Shown one piece after another: positions 51,929 through 60,455 of a DNA stretch of 64,000 nucleotides; position 1 is the stretch's first letter; each line of letters opens with the position of its first letter. The position numbers and the translations under genes were made by a program. The notes beneath the pieces are model-generated. The model had not been told where the DNA came from and made no database searches. It saw only the letters and a program-made list of their open reading frames with translations. Origin of the DNA: Aldersonia sp. NBC_00410 (GTDB lineage: Bacteria; Actinomycetota; Actinomycetes; Mycobacteriales; Mycobacteriaceae); NCBI RefSeq assembly GCF_026342035.1, contig NZ_JAPENM010000008.1, positions 124,001 to 188,000 on the forward strand, given 5' to 3'.

Positions 51929-53847
51929 CGGATTCCCCCGTTCCGGTAGGTCGCCGCCGCGAGTGCACCGGTGGTCTTTGCCAACTCCCATTCACGCAGT
52001 GAACCGTCGAATGCGGCGTCGATCACCTCCTCGAGTTCGGCGGCCGAGAAGGCCAGGCCCTGCACCTTGGTCACCGGCAGCACATCCACCAGGTACTTGG
52101 CGCGCAGCAGCAGCGAGAGCTGGCCCAGGTTCATCTCCGGCGCCACGACCGTCTTGTAGCCCGCGAGCACCTCGCCGAGGTTCGCGGGGAACGGGTTGAG
52201 GTTGCGCAGGTGCGCGTGCGCGACCTTCTTCCCCCGTCGACGCGCGCGACGCACGGCTTCACCGATCGGCCCGTAGGACGAGCCCCAGCCGATCAACAGC
52301 AGGTCGGCCTCCCCGGACGGGTCGTCCACGACGAGATCCGGTACCGCGATACCGTCGATCTTGGCCTGGCGCAGCCGCACCATCAGGTCGTGGTTGGCCG
52401 GGTCGTAGGAGATGTTGCCCGAGCCGTCGGCCTTCTCCAGCCCGCCGATGCGGTGTTCGCGCCCCGGTGTGCCGGGCACGGCGAGCGGGCGGGCGAGTGT
52501 CTCCGGATCACGCGAGTAGGGCGCGAAACCGTGCTCGTCGGCGTCGGTGGCCGACTCGAATGCCGGATCGATCGGCTCGATGTCGCTCACCTGCGGGATC
52601 GACCACGGCTCGGAACCGTTCGCGATCGCGCCGTCGGAGAGCAGCAGTACCGGGGTGCGGTAGGTCAACGCGATCCGCGCCGCCTCGATGCCGGCATCGA
52701 AGCAGTCCGCGGGCGATCGCGGCGCGATCACCGGGACTGGGCACTCGCCGTTACGGCCGAACATGGCCTGCAGCAGGTCCGATTGCTCGGTCTTGGTGGG
52801 GAGCCCGGTGGACGGGCCGCCGCGCTGTACGTCGATCACAATCAGCGGTAGCTCGGTCATCACGCCAAGGCCGATCGTCTCGCTCTTGAGCGCCAGCCCC
52901 GGGCCCGAGGTCGAGGTGATGCCGAGGGCCCCGCCCAACGCGGCACCGAGCGCAGCGCCGATTCCGGCGATCTCGTCTTCGGCCTGGAATGTCGTGACAT
53001 CGAAGTTCTTGTGCTTGGACAACTCGTGCAGGATGTCCGACGCCGGCGTGATCGGGTAGGTGCCGACGAAGACCGGCAATCCGGCGATCCGGCCGGCGGT
53101 GACGAGGCCGTAGGCGAGCGCGGTGTTGCCGGTGATCTGCCGGTAGGTGCCTGCCGGCAGCGCGGCCCTGGCCACCTCGAAGGTGGACGCGAACGCTTCG
53201 GTCGTCTCGCCGTAGTGGAATCCGGCCTTGAACGCGAGCACGTTCGCCTCGGCCACCTCCGGCTTCTTCGCAAACTTCTCGCGCAGGAAGTTCTCGGTGC
53301 CACCGACCGGGCGGTTGTACATCCAGGACAGCAGCCCGAGCGCGAACATGTTCTTCGCGCGCTGGCCGTCCTTCTTCGCCACTCCGGACGCCTCGACCGC
53401 GCCGAGGGTCAACGTGGTCATCGCGACCTTCTGCACGGCGAAGTCCTCGAGCGAGCCATCCTCGAGCGGGTCGGCGCCGTAGCCGACCTTTGCCAGATTT
53501 CGCTTGGTGAACTCGTCGGTGTTCGCAATGATCGTCGCGCCGCGCGGCAGGTCGCTCACGTTGGCCTTGAGCGCTGCCGGGTTCATCGCGACCAGGACGT
53601 CGGGGTTGTCGCCCGCGGTGAGAATGTCGTAGTCGGCGATCTGAATCTGGAACGACGACACACCGGGCAGCGTGCCCTGTGGTGCGCGGATCTCCGCGGG
53701 GAAGTTCGGTTGGGTCGCCAGGTCATTGCCGAACGCGGCTGCTTCGTGCGTGAAGCGATCACCGGTCAGCTGCATGCCGTCACCGGAATCACCAGCGAAG
53801 CGGATGACGACCCGCTCCAACTTGGTGGCCTTGGTTCCGGAAGTCAT
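51925..53847 (-). CDS. korA: 2-oxoglutarate:ferredoxin oxidoreductase, alpha subunit
   Basis: A 640-residue fused gamma-alpha subunit. ATG 53847 (AAGG 9 nt upstream) fits the family start KLERVVIRFAGDSGDGMQLT. The gamma domain includes LATQPNFPAEIRAPQGTLPG; the alpha domain has GTYPITPASDILHELSKHKN, QAEDEIAGIGAALGAALGGA and TSTSGPGLALKSETIGLGVM, then LTYRTPVLLLSDGAIANGSE. An upstream in-frame start would add 18 residues without support. It forms an operon with korB (ATGA overlap). Confidence 0.94.
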   Translation of the reverse strand: MTSGTKATKLERVVIRFAGDSGDGMQLTGDRFTHEAAAFGNDLATQPNFPAEIRAPQGTLPGVSSFQIQIADYDILTAGDNPDVLVAMNPAALKANVSDLPRGATIIANTDEFTKRNLAKVGYGADPLEDGSLEDFAVQKVAMTTLTLGAVEASGVAKKDGQRAKNMFALGLLSWMYNRPVGGTENFLREKFAKKPEVAEANVLAFKAGFHYGETTEAFASTFEVARAALPAGTYRQITGNTALAYGLVTAGRIAGLPVFVGTYPITPASDILHELSKHKNFDVTTFQAEDEIAGIGAALGAALGGALGITSTSGPGLALKSETIGLGVMTELPLIVIDVQRGGPSTGLPTKTEQSDLLQAMFGRNGECPVPVIAPRSPADCFDAGIEAARIALTYRTPVLLLSDGAIANGSEPWSIPQVSDIEPIDPAFESATDADEHGFAPYSRDPETLARPLAVPGTPGREHRIGGLEKADGSGNISYDPANHDLMVRLRQAKIDGIAVPDLVVDDPSGEADLLLIGWGSSYGPIGEAVRRARRRGKKVAHAHLRNLNPFPANLGEVLAGYKTVVAPEMNLGQLSLLLRAKYLVDVLPVTKVQGLAFSAAELEEVIDAAFDGSLREWELAKTTGALAAATYRNGGIR

Positions 53848-54157
53848 CGACACCAACCTTTCACCGAAACGTTCGATCCCTGGACTTGTGTCCAAGCTCA
53901 CGCGAGGGATCTTTCTAACACAACTCTAACTGCCACATTGCAGCCCCATACCCACCGGAAGTCTGCGAGAATCCGCGCGCGCCGCGCGCAGACCAACGAC
54001 TCACTGCGAACCGTCTGCGCTGCCAGTCCACTCGCCGAGGCGATTACGGGCGCCCGGCCGACGTGCGGAAAACAGGCGCAGTCCGCCCATCCGGGCGCCG
54101 CCGCCCGATTCCTGTGATCTTTGTCACGTCGATCGCCGATTCCGCGGAAAGCGCTGG
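53848..54157. other. Intergenic region upstream of korA
   Basis: About 310 bp with no supported gene. It should contain the korA promoter. Two symmetric elements are visible: TGGAC-ttgt-GTCCA (53881-53894) and a CRP-like palindrome (54113-54128). Confidence 0.5.
54113..54128. promoter_or_regulatory. CRP-like palindrome upstream of korA
   Basis: TGTGA-TCTTTG-TCACG departs from the CRP consensus TGTGA-N6-TCACA only at the last base. It lies about 265 bp upstream of korA and 30 bp beyond the end of the radical SAM gene. The position is far for an activator, so this is tentative. Confidence 0.3.
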
Positions 54158-55177
54158 TCAGAACAGGGTTGGCGCAGGAGGTTGCGGCACAGCGGGCGCC
54201 GCCACTACCGACTCCGGCCGCGGCGATCCGTCCCCGCCGCCGAGTCCGTGACGAGCGATCAGCGGGTCGAGGCGCGCCCGCAGCCGGGTGGTGTACTCCG
54301 GTGCGACGTTGGCGCCGCGCCCATACAACTGCCGGTAGCGGCGCACCAACGCCGGATGATGGGCGGCGAGCCAATTCAGGAACCACCCGCGCGTGCCTGC
54401 GCGCAGATGCATCGGGAACGCGGTCACACCCGAGGCGCCTGCCGCGGCGATTGCGCCCAGCAACGCGTCGAGTTGTCTTTCGGAATCGCCGAGATACGGA
54501 ATCAACGGCGCGACCATCACGTGCACTCGGAAGCCCGCGTCGGCGAAGGCGTGAATCAGGTCGAGTCTGGCCTTCGGGGTGGGCGTGCCCGGCTCGACCG
54601 ACCGCTGCAATTCGGCGTCGTACATCGCCAGCGACACCGCGATACCGACGTCGACTCGCTGCGCGGCAAGCGTGAGCAGCGGCAGGTCGCGCCGCATCAG
54701 CGTGCCCTTGGTGAGAATCGAGAACGGCGTCCCCGATTCGCTCAACGCGCGGATGATTCCCGGCATCAGGCGATACCGGCCCTCGGCGCGCTGATATGGA
54801 TCGGTGTTGGTGCCGAGCGCCACCCGCTCGCCCCGCCAGGAGCGCCGCGCGAGTTCCTTGCGCAGCACCGCCGCAACGTTCGTCTTGACCACGATCTGCG
54901 AGTCGAAGTCGTCGCCCGCATCCAGGTCGAGGTACTCGTGGGTGCTGCGCGCGAAGCAGTACCGGCAGGCGTGCGAGCACCCCCGCATCGGGTTGATCGT
55001 CCACCGGAACGGCAAGCGCGATTCGACGGGCACCTTGTTCAACGCGCTCTTGCACAACACCTCGTGAAAGGTGATGCCGTCGAATTCGGGTGCGGTCACC
55101 GTGCGCACGAGTCCGGCGCGACTCAGCCCCGGCAATGCCCCGTCGTCGAGATCGACACCAAGTCCCTGCCATCGCAC
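54158..55177 (-). CDS. Rv2578c-family radical SAM protein
   Basis: A 339-residue enzyme from GTG 55177. The iron-sulfur motif is CSHACRYCF (C67, C71, C74) within NPMRGCSHACRYCFARSTHE. Nearby are VKTNVAAVLRKELARRSWRG, GTNTDPYQRAEGRYRLMPGI and ILTKGTLMRRD, the Elp3-like/SplB-related layout of the Rv2578c family. The reaction is not known. The C-terminal ~25 residues are Pro/Ala-rich. It is on the same strand as the epimerase upstream, with a 56-nt gap. Confidence 0.9.
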   Translation of the reverse strand: MRWQGLGVDLDDGALPGLSRAGLVRTVTAPEFDGITFHEVLCKSALNKVPVESRLPFRWTINPMRGCSHACRYCFARSTHEYLDLDAGDDFDSQIVVKTNVAAVLRKELARRSWRGERVALGTNTDPYQRAEGRYRLMPGIIRALSESGTPFSILTKGTLMRRDLPLLTLAAQRVDVGIAVSLAMYDAELQRSVEPGTPTPKARLDLIHAFADAGFRVHVMVAPLIPYLGDSERQLDALLGAIAAAGASGVTAFPMHLRAGTRGWFLNWLAAHHPALVRRYRQLYGRGANVAPEYTTRLRARLDPLIARHGLGGGDGSPRPESVVAAPAVPQPPAPTLF

Positions 55178-55233
55178 AGCCGCAAGTCGAACACCCGTTC
55201 GAGCCGGGTGTCAAGCGGAACGCCCGGTGGCGA

Positions 55234-56235
55234 TCACCGGGACGTGGCCAGCGCCGCACGTGGGATCTGCCCGGAGTCGCAGAAGAAGTCGACCAGGTCG
55301 GCAATCGTGTCGGCGCTGCTGCGCGGGGCGTACCCCAATTCGGCGCCGGCCTTCGTCCGGTCGACGACCGGCGAGTGCAGCATGGCGCCGAGCGACGCGC
55401 GCGAGAGGACGTCCGAGCCGAACATTTTGCCGATCGGCTCCGCGACCGGGACGATCGCACCGAAGAAGCTCAGCGGTAGGGCAAACGCCGGACCACGACG
55501 GCCCATGCGACGCGCTGCGGCACGCATCGCGTGGTAGATGGTCACCATCTCGCCGCCGAGCAGGTAGTTCTCTCCCGTGCGACCGTGCTCGGCCGCGAGG
55601 GTGAGGCCGATCGCCACGTCACGCACGTCCACCAGGTCGAACTGGCCCTGAATCATGGCCGGCACCCGGCCGCGGGCAGAATCGCGCAGCAGGCCGTTGA
55701 TCCGGGAGGGGCCGTGGTCGACGGGTCCGTAGACGCCGGTCGGATTGCAGATCACGGCGTCGAGGCCCTTGTCGATCACCTTGCGCAGCTCGACCTCGCC
55801 GAACCACTTCGAGCGGTCGTAAACGGGGATCTTCGCATCGGTCGAGCGGGCCGAAGTCTCGTCGATGAACCCGCCGGCGGCGTACTGATCGAACGAGTGG
55901 ATCGAGCTGCAGTGCACGAGGCGACGCACGCCGGAGGCCAGCGCAGCCTCGGCGACGTTGCCGACACCGGTGGTGTTGATGCGCCAGGCGAGGTCGTTGT
56001 TCTGGGCCAGCGTGATCATCGCGACCAGGTGGTAGACGATGTCGGTGCCCTCGAACGCCGTGCGCAGCGACTCCGGGTCGAGCACATCGGCACTCTTCCA
56101 GGTCACCCGATCGGATTGGATCGCATGGGCAGGCCGAACCCGGTCGATGGCAACAACCTCGTGGCCCTGCTCGACGAGCCGATCGAGGAGATTGGTTCCG
56201 ACAAACCCGGCGGCACCGGTGACTGCGATCCTCAT
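55234..56235 (-). CDS. NAD-dependent epimerase/dehydratase (extended SDR)
   Basis: A 333-residue protein from ATG 56235 (GGAG just upstream). The Rossmann motif is GAAGFVGTNLLDRL (7-20), the active-site motif is YDRSKW (YxxxK), and NPTGVYGPVDHGPSRINGLL lies where extended SDRs bind substrate. Such proteins include sugar epimerases and 3-beta-hydroxysteroid dehydrogenases. Two KstR-type operators at 56287-56317 lie 52-82 nt upstream of its start, so a role in sterol or cholesterol metabolism is plausible, but this is inferred only from the sites. Confidence 0.85.
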   Translation of the reverse strand: MRIAVTGAAGFVGTNLLDRLVEQGHEVVAIDRVRPAHAIQSDRVTWKSADVLDPESLRTAFEGTDIVYHLVAMITLAQNNDLAWRINTTGVGNVAEAALASGVRRLVHCSSIHSFDQYAAGGFIDETSARSTDAKIPVYDRSKWFGEVELRKVIDKGLDAVICNPTGVYGPVDHGPSRINGLLRDSARGRVPAMIQGQFDLVDVRDVAIGLTLAAEHGRTGENYLLGGEMVTIYHAMRAAARRMGRRGPAFALPLSFFGAIVPVAEPIGKMFGSDVLSRASLGAMLHSPVVDRTKAGAELGYAPRSSADTIADLVDFFCDSGQIPRAALATSR

Positions 56236-56286
56236 TCCACTCCCTGGGTACGGCCGCACGATCCGGCCACTAGCGCCCGAGAGTAG

Positions 56287-56317
56287 TAGAACTTGTTCTA
56301 ATTTGGAACCTGTTCTA
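56287..56317 (-). promoter_or_regulatory. Two KstR-type operator sequences
   Basis: TAGAACTTGTTCTA (56287-56300) and TGGAACCTGTTCTA (56304-56317) both fit TNNAACNNGTTNNA, the consensus of the TetR-type cholesterol repressor KstR in mycobacteria and rhodococci. The first is a perfect palindrome. They sit between the stop of the NTF2-like gene and the epimerase gene, 17 bp centre to centre. Confidence 0.65.
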
Positions 56318-56319
56318 TT

Positions 56320-57102
56320 TCAGTGGTAGATCCTGGCCCGCTCGATACGCCGGCCGAACGCGTCGAACTCGAACAGCGCCACCCCGGGTGCACCGCCGGA
56401 GTCGATGGACACCGTCACCGTCCGGCCGGCCGCGAGCATTTTGCTCCAGTGCAGGTCGGGAACGCTTTTCAGCAGCGCGGCAGCAGTCGACGGGCCACCG
56501 GTTGGGGCCTGCACGACCGCGTCGGCGAGCAAACGGTGCACACCGACCTCGTCATAGCGCGCAAGCGCGGTCAACACCTGCGTGGTGGTCCGCTTGGCTC
56601 GTCGGCCGACCCGCACGAAGCCCTGCGCGAAGCCGAGCGCACCCGACAACCCCTGGTTGCCGAGCAGCTGGGGGGTCAGCACCGCGCACGCCCGCAACCC
56701 AGGGACGCCCGCCGCGGCCAGCTGCACGACCATCGCCGGCAACTCCCAGTGCGCGAACAGGCCGCGTACCCGCAACTGCCCGTCCTGTTCGCCGAGTTCG
56801 TAGCGCAGATGCATCGGGATCCGCATCAGCGCCCCCGTGGACATCCGGGTGTGCACCACCAGGTCCCGCACCACCGTTGTGCCGCACACGATGTCGTGAT
56901 CGACCGCGAAAGTGATCTCGTTCGGGCCGATGAAGGTGTCGTAGAACCGGCCGATCGCGACGGGACCGACATGCGGCCGGGACCCGACCGGATCGTTGAC
57001 GGCGGCGTCTGTGGCGAAAATGTCCAGCCACGCCGCGCGATCGTGCGCGGCCACCGCCACGGGCGAACTTTCCACGAGCTCGAGCAGATTCGTCGCAGGC
57101 AC
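56320..57102 (-). CDS. NTF2/SnoaL-like protein with two copies of the fold
   Basis: A 260-residue protein. The first half (AAWLDIFATDAAVNDPVGSR; PVAIGRFYDTFIGPNEITFA; LVVHTRMSTGALMRIPMHLR) is a SnoaL/ketosteroid-isomerase-like domain. The second half (ALARYDEVGVHRLLADAVVQ; GRTVTVSIDSGGAPGVALFE; FGRRIERARIYH) looks like a second such domain. Related proteins bind or isomerise small hydrophobic compounds, sometimes steroids. The gene precedes the epimerase on the same strand, but KstR-type sites lie between them, so the two may be separately regulated. Confidence 0.75.
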   Translation of the reverse strand: MPATNLLELVESSPVAVAAHDRAAWLDIFATDAAVNDPVGSRPHVGPVAIGRFYDTFIGPNEITFAVDHDIVCGTTVVRDLVVHTRMSTGALMRIPMHLRYELGEQDGQLRVRGLFAHWELPAMVVQLAAAGVPGLRACAVLTPQLLGNQGLSGALGFAQGFVRVGRRAKRTTTQVLTALARYDEVGVHRLLADAVVQAPTGGPSTAAALLKSVPDLHWSKMLAAGRTVTVSIDSGGAPGVALFEFDAFGRRIERARIYH

Positions 57103-57165
57103 AACGAAACCCTAGAACATCCCTCGTTCACAGCGACGACGGTCTACGGCGGTTAGGCTCTGCAC

Positions 57166-58065
57166 GTGAACAAGCCTGGTATGCGTGGGTTATTCGTCGT
57201 CTGCGCCGCACTCGCGACTCTCGTGACGCCGATCGCGCCCGCCCTGGCAGCTCCGTCGCCGCTCGTGTCGACGGCATGCGGAACGGCGCTCGACGCGACC
57301 GAGATCGACCGGATCGAATTGCTGTCGGACACCACGACGCTCCCGACCGGCGCGACCCTCGTGACACTCGAGGACGCCGTTGCGCGCCACCAGCAGATCA
57401 CCGAAATTCTGGTGCGCCACCGCGACTGGCGTGGGCTGTTCGCTCTGGGCCTCGACGGCGTCGAGCAGGCGGCCGTCATGCCGCTGCAGCGCGATCCCGG
57501 CGCATTCCTCGACCGCGAATATGCCCATCGCATCAGCCTCGACTTGCTGCGACGCTTCCTGGTGAACGTGCACGCCGAGTTCGGCGGCGGGACACTCGAA
57601 CCGCAGTGGGCAACCTACTTCGACCTCACCCGGCAATGCGATCGATCGCCCGCGCGGGTCGCCATGGCGGGCTACAACGCCCACCTCACAGTCGACCTCA
57701 CCCACGCGGTCGCGGCCGTCGGCACCCGGCCGGAGAACGCTCCGGACTACTTCGAGATCGTCGATGCGATCGCGCGCAGCGGCGACCTCATCGTCGACCG
57801 GACCAAGGCGGTCTACGGCGCCGACCTCGGCCCACTGTGGCGGTTCTATTTCGTCGGCGAGGGCCTCGACGCAGTGCTCGGCAAAGGCGTCGCGACCGGG
57901 CCGTTGCTGCGCCTCGCTGATGCCGGGGCCAACGTAGTGATCTTCGGCAATGGACTCGCGCTGCAGGATCCTGCCCTGCGCACGCCCACGGCGATCGAGG
58001 TGGACACGCTGTGGAGAACCGTCGACCTGGCGATGGAAACCCTTGCTGAGCTGCACGCTCTGTAA
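57166..58065 (+). CDS. DUF5995 family exported protein
   Basis: A 299-residue protein from GTG 57166. The first ~30 residues are a Sec signal peptide (GLFVVCAALATLVTPIAPAL, cleavage likely after ALA). The mature part is mostly helical: VTLEDAVARHQQITEILVRH, DREYAHRISLDLLRRFLVNV, MAGYNAHLTVDLTHAVAAV and PLWRFYFVGEGLDAVLG, the DUF5995 pattern. Function unknown. It is divergent from the NTF2-like gene, with 63 bp between the start codons. Confidence 0.82.
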   Translation: MNKPGMRGLFVVCAALATLVTPIAPALAAPSPLVSTACGTALDATEIDRIELLSDTTTLPTGATLVTLEDAVARHQQITEILVRHRDWRGLFALGLDGVEQAAVMPLQRDPGAFLDREYAHRISLDLLRRFLVNVHAEFGGGTLEPQWATYFDLTRQCDRSPARVAMAGYNAHLTVDLTHAVAAVGTRPENAPDYFEIVDAIARSGDLIVDRTKAVYGADLGPLWRFYFVGEGLDAVLGKGVATGPLLRLADAGANVVIFGNGLALQDPALRTPTAIEVDTLWRTVDLAMETLAELHAL

Positions 58066-58200
58066 GGACGTCTGCCGGTCGTCGCGCGATCACCGGTAGC
58101 GGCTCGGATAGTATTGCGCTCGCCCGGCATCGACTGCCGGGCCGGGCCGGGTGCGACGTGCGCCGCGGCTTCGACGGGGGCGTCGACACATGGGGGGAAC

Positions 58201-58530
58201 ATGAGTTCTATCGAGGTGGTACCCGCTGGTATCCGCGCATTTGCGGACACCAGCGCTGCGGTTTCCACACAGCTCGCGAGCGCAGGCGGATTCGATCTCG
58301 CCGAGAATCTCGCGGCCGCGACGCCGGTCTTCGGGCTGATCGGAGCGGACTTCCTGGCCATGTTCGCACTCGCACAGGCCAAGCACGCGACGGCCGTCGG
58401 CGACCTGTCCTCCGCGTACGGCACGAGTTCGGCAACGGCGCACGCAACCGCGACAAGCTACGAACGATCCGACGATCGCCATACCGCGTCGCTGGGTGGG
58501 GTCGCCTCCGGGATGGGAGAGCTCGCATGA
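58201..58530 (+). CDS. EspC-like type VII secretion target (DUF2580)
   Basis: A 109-residue helical protein from ATG 58201 with a GGGGGGAA site. It begins MSSIEVVPAGIRAFADTSAA, the EspC/DUF2580 start. The C-terminal segment has TSYERSDD with Y87 and D91, which fits the type VII export signal YxxxD/E that follows the second helix of one partner. The next gene overlaps by 4 nt and carries a WXG motif, so the two probably form a secreted pair. Probable substrate of an ESX system encoded elsewhere. Confidence 0.8.
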   Translation: MSSIEVVPAGIRAFADTSAAVSTQLASAGGFDLAENLAAATPVFGLIGADFLAMFALAQAKHATAVGDLSSAYGTSSATAHATATSYERSDDRHTASLGGVASGMGELA

Positions 58531-59768
58531 CCGCGCCGCAGACCGGCGCGGCCGAGCCGTTCGCCGCCCCACCCGCCCCTACGGTGCTCGACGCCTTGCG
58601 CGCGAGCCCGGTCGGGCCGCTGCTCGATCAGCCGCTTCCCCAGCTTCCGCAGGTACCGACCCTCGACGGGCTGCCGCAGTTGCCCGGGCTCCCGCAGCTG
58701 CCGCCCATGCCGCCGTTGCCTGGCATCGATCAATTCCTCGCGCCGTTCAACGACCTTGCCGGCGGGTTCGGTACCGGCATCTTCGGCGCCCTCGATCCCA
58801 CGCAGATCCTCGATCAGTCGTCCCAGCTCATCGACACCGCGATGCAGATCGGACTGAAGGGCCTGTCCGCTGTCGATCAGCTGTGGCAGGGCCAATCCGC
58901 CGACAACGCCCAGCAGCAGGGCCGCGGGCTGCAAGCCGACGGTGCCGAGTCGTCACAGCAGGGCACCGACATCGCGACGGTCACCCGGCAGGCCGCCGCC
59001 GTCGTGCAGCAGGGTAATGCCGAATTGACCGCCGTTGCACAAGCTTTCGCGACCAAGGCCGCGACCTTGATTCCGGTGGCGGCCACCCCGCCCGGCCAGC
59101 TCGGACTCATCGCCGCAGCCACCGAATCGCTCGGCGAGGCACTCGCCGTGGTCTCGAAGACCCGCGGCGAACTGTCCGGTCCCACCGCGGCAATGGCCGC
59201 CATCGCCGGAGTTTCCGGCAGTGCCGGCACCGGGCAGTCGCCGATCGGCATCGCCAAGCAGGTGATCGAGTCGGTCGGACAGCCGGTCATGTCGACGGTC
59301 ACCGACGGCATCCGCAGCCTCACCGAGTCGCAGACCTACGCCAGTTCCGCCGATCTCGACTCTTCCTCCGGCGCTAGCCATTACACCGGCACGCACGCCG
59401 CCGGCGTGAGCGGCTCACACGGCGGTGGCGGCGCGAGCGGCGGCGGAGCCGGCGGTGGACTCACCGGTGGCGTCCTGGGTGCGAGTCCGCTCGGCGCGCC
59501 GTCTGCCGGGGGCGCCGGCCCGCAGGGCACCCCGGTCGCCGGCGGCCCGGGCGGTGCCGCGACATCGGCCGCGTTCGGCTCGGGCGTTGCGGCCGGCAGT
59601 CCCATGATGGGGCCGACGGCGGGTGCCGCGCGCGGCGTCGGCGGAGGCGACGACACGACGCGCAACTCGCCGGGCTACCTCAACTCGGTGACCGACCCGA
59701 ACGGCGTGATCGGCGATCTGCCCAACGTCGTATCACCGGTGCTGGGCGCCGACTACGACGATCTCTGA
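58527..59768 (+). CDS. WXG-containing, Pro/Gly-rich secreted partner protein
   Basis: A 413-residue protein whose ATG overlaps the EspC-like stop. Residues 35-66 are Pro/Leu-rich (QLPQVPTLDGLPQLPG). A helical hairpin then contains the WXG motif LWQGQSADN (W120, G122), and helices follow to about 285. The last ~130 residues are a Gly/Ala/Ser-rich tail. The layout resembles EspB/PPE-like ESX substrates, but no PPE motif is present. Likely co-secreted with its upstream partner; function unknown. Confidence 0.7.
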   Translation: MTAPQTGAAEPFAAPPAPTVLDALRASPVGPLLDQPLPQLPQVPTLDGLPQLPGLPQLPPMPPLPGIDQFLAPFNDLAGGFGTGIFGALDPTQILDQSSQLIDTAMQIGLKGLSAVDQLWQGQSADNAQQQGRGLQADGAESSQQGTDIATVTRQAAAVVQQGNAELTAVAQAFATKAATLIPVAATPPGQLGLIAAATESLGEALAVVSKTRGELSGPTAAMAAIAGVSGSAGTGQSPIGIAKQVIESVGQPVMSTVTDGIRSLTESQTYASSADLDSSSGASHYTGTHAAGVSGSHGGGGASGGGAGGGLTGGVLGASPLGAPSAGGAGPQGTPVAGGPGGAATSAAFGSGVAAGSPMMGPTAGAARGVGGGDDTTRNSPGYLNSVTDPNGVIGDLPNVVSPVLGADYDDL

Positions 59769-59786
59769 TCCGTTCCTGTGGTGCCG

Positions 59787-59812
59787 GACGCACGGCCTCG
59801 CGGTCGTGCGTC
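59787..59812. terminator. Hairpin between convergent genes
   Basis: GACGCACG (59787-59794) pairs perfectly with CGTGCGTC (59805-59812) around a 10-nt loop, between the stops of the WXG-type gene and the membrane protein gene. Confidence 0.55.
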
Positions 59813-59825
59813 GGCGCCGCGCGAC

Positions 59826-60455
59826 TCAGTCGAGCAGTGCCGCGACTTCGGCATCGGACAAGGTGGTGAGCGCGCCGCGCCCGGCGTCGCGCACCGTGCG
59901 CGCTGCCGCGTAGAGCGGGCGCTGTTCCAGACCCGCCTCCCGCGCCTCTGCCCGAAGCTGTTGCACCAGAACCGAAGACACGGCCGCGGCGGCGGCGAGA
60001 TCGCTCGCGGCGAGCGCATCGGCGAGACGACGCAAGGCCAGCACGGCCAGTTCGGCGCCGCCGGTGTCGGTGTAGAGGGCGAGCGGCACCGTCACCACGG
60101 CATCACCGTCACCGACCCGCAACGCAACCTGGCTCACCCGTCCGGTCCGCACCTGCACCTCGGCGACCACCGCGGCCGCCGCGTCGATTCGGCGCACTCC
60201 GAGCGGCCGACGGGCATGAATCACGTTGCCGGACATCCAAATTCGGCGGCGCAACCCGAGCAGGGCAGAGATCGTCGTCGGACCGCCGATCACCGCGCCA
60301 ACCAAGAGGCCGATCGGCCAGGACACCAATAGGCCGACCACCACCGCTACGGCGATCCCGATCGCGGCGGCGATGAGCGCGACCCTGCGCAGCCGTGGCG
60401 CGATCAGTGCGGGATCGACCAGGTCGAGTGCGGTCAGTTCGTCAGGCTCCGGCAA
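59826..60455 (-). CDS. Small membrane protein of unknown function
   Basis: A 209-residue protein. Two adjacent hydrophobic segments lie near residues 25-60 ([39 protein letters not shown]), followed by a soluble C-terminal part ([40 protein letters not shown]). The topology suggests two membrane helices with a cytoplasmic domain. Its start overlaps the end of hisS by 14 nt, so it is probably co-transcribed with hisS. I do not recognise the family. Confidence 0.75.
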   Translation of the reverse strand: MPEPDELTALDLVDPALIAPRLRRVALIAAAIGIAVAVVVGLLVSWPIGLLVGAVIGGPTTISALLGLRRRIWMSGNVIHARRPLGVRRIDAAAAVVAEVQVRTGRVSQVALRVGDGDAVVTVPLALYTDTGGAELAVLALRRLADALAASDLAAAAAVSSVLVQQLRAEAREAGLEQRPLYAAARTVRDAGRGALTTLSDAEVAALLD

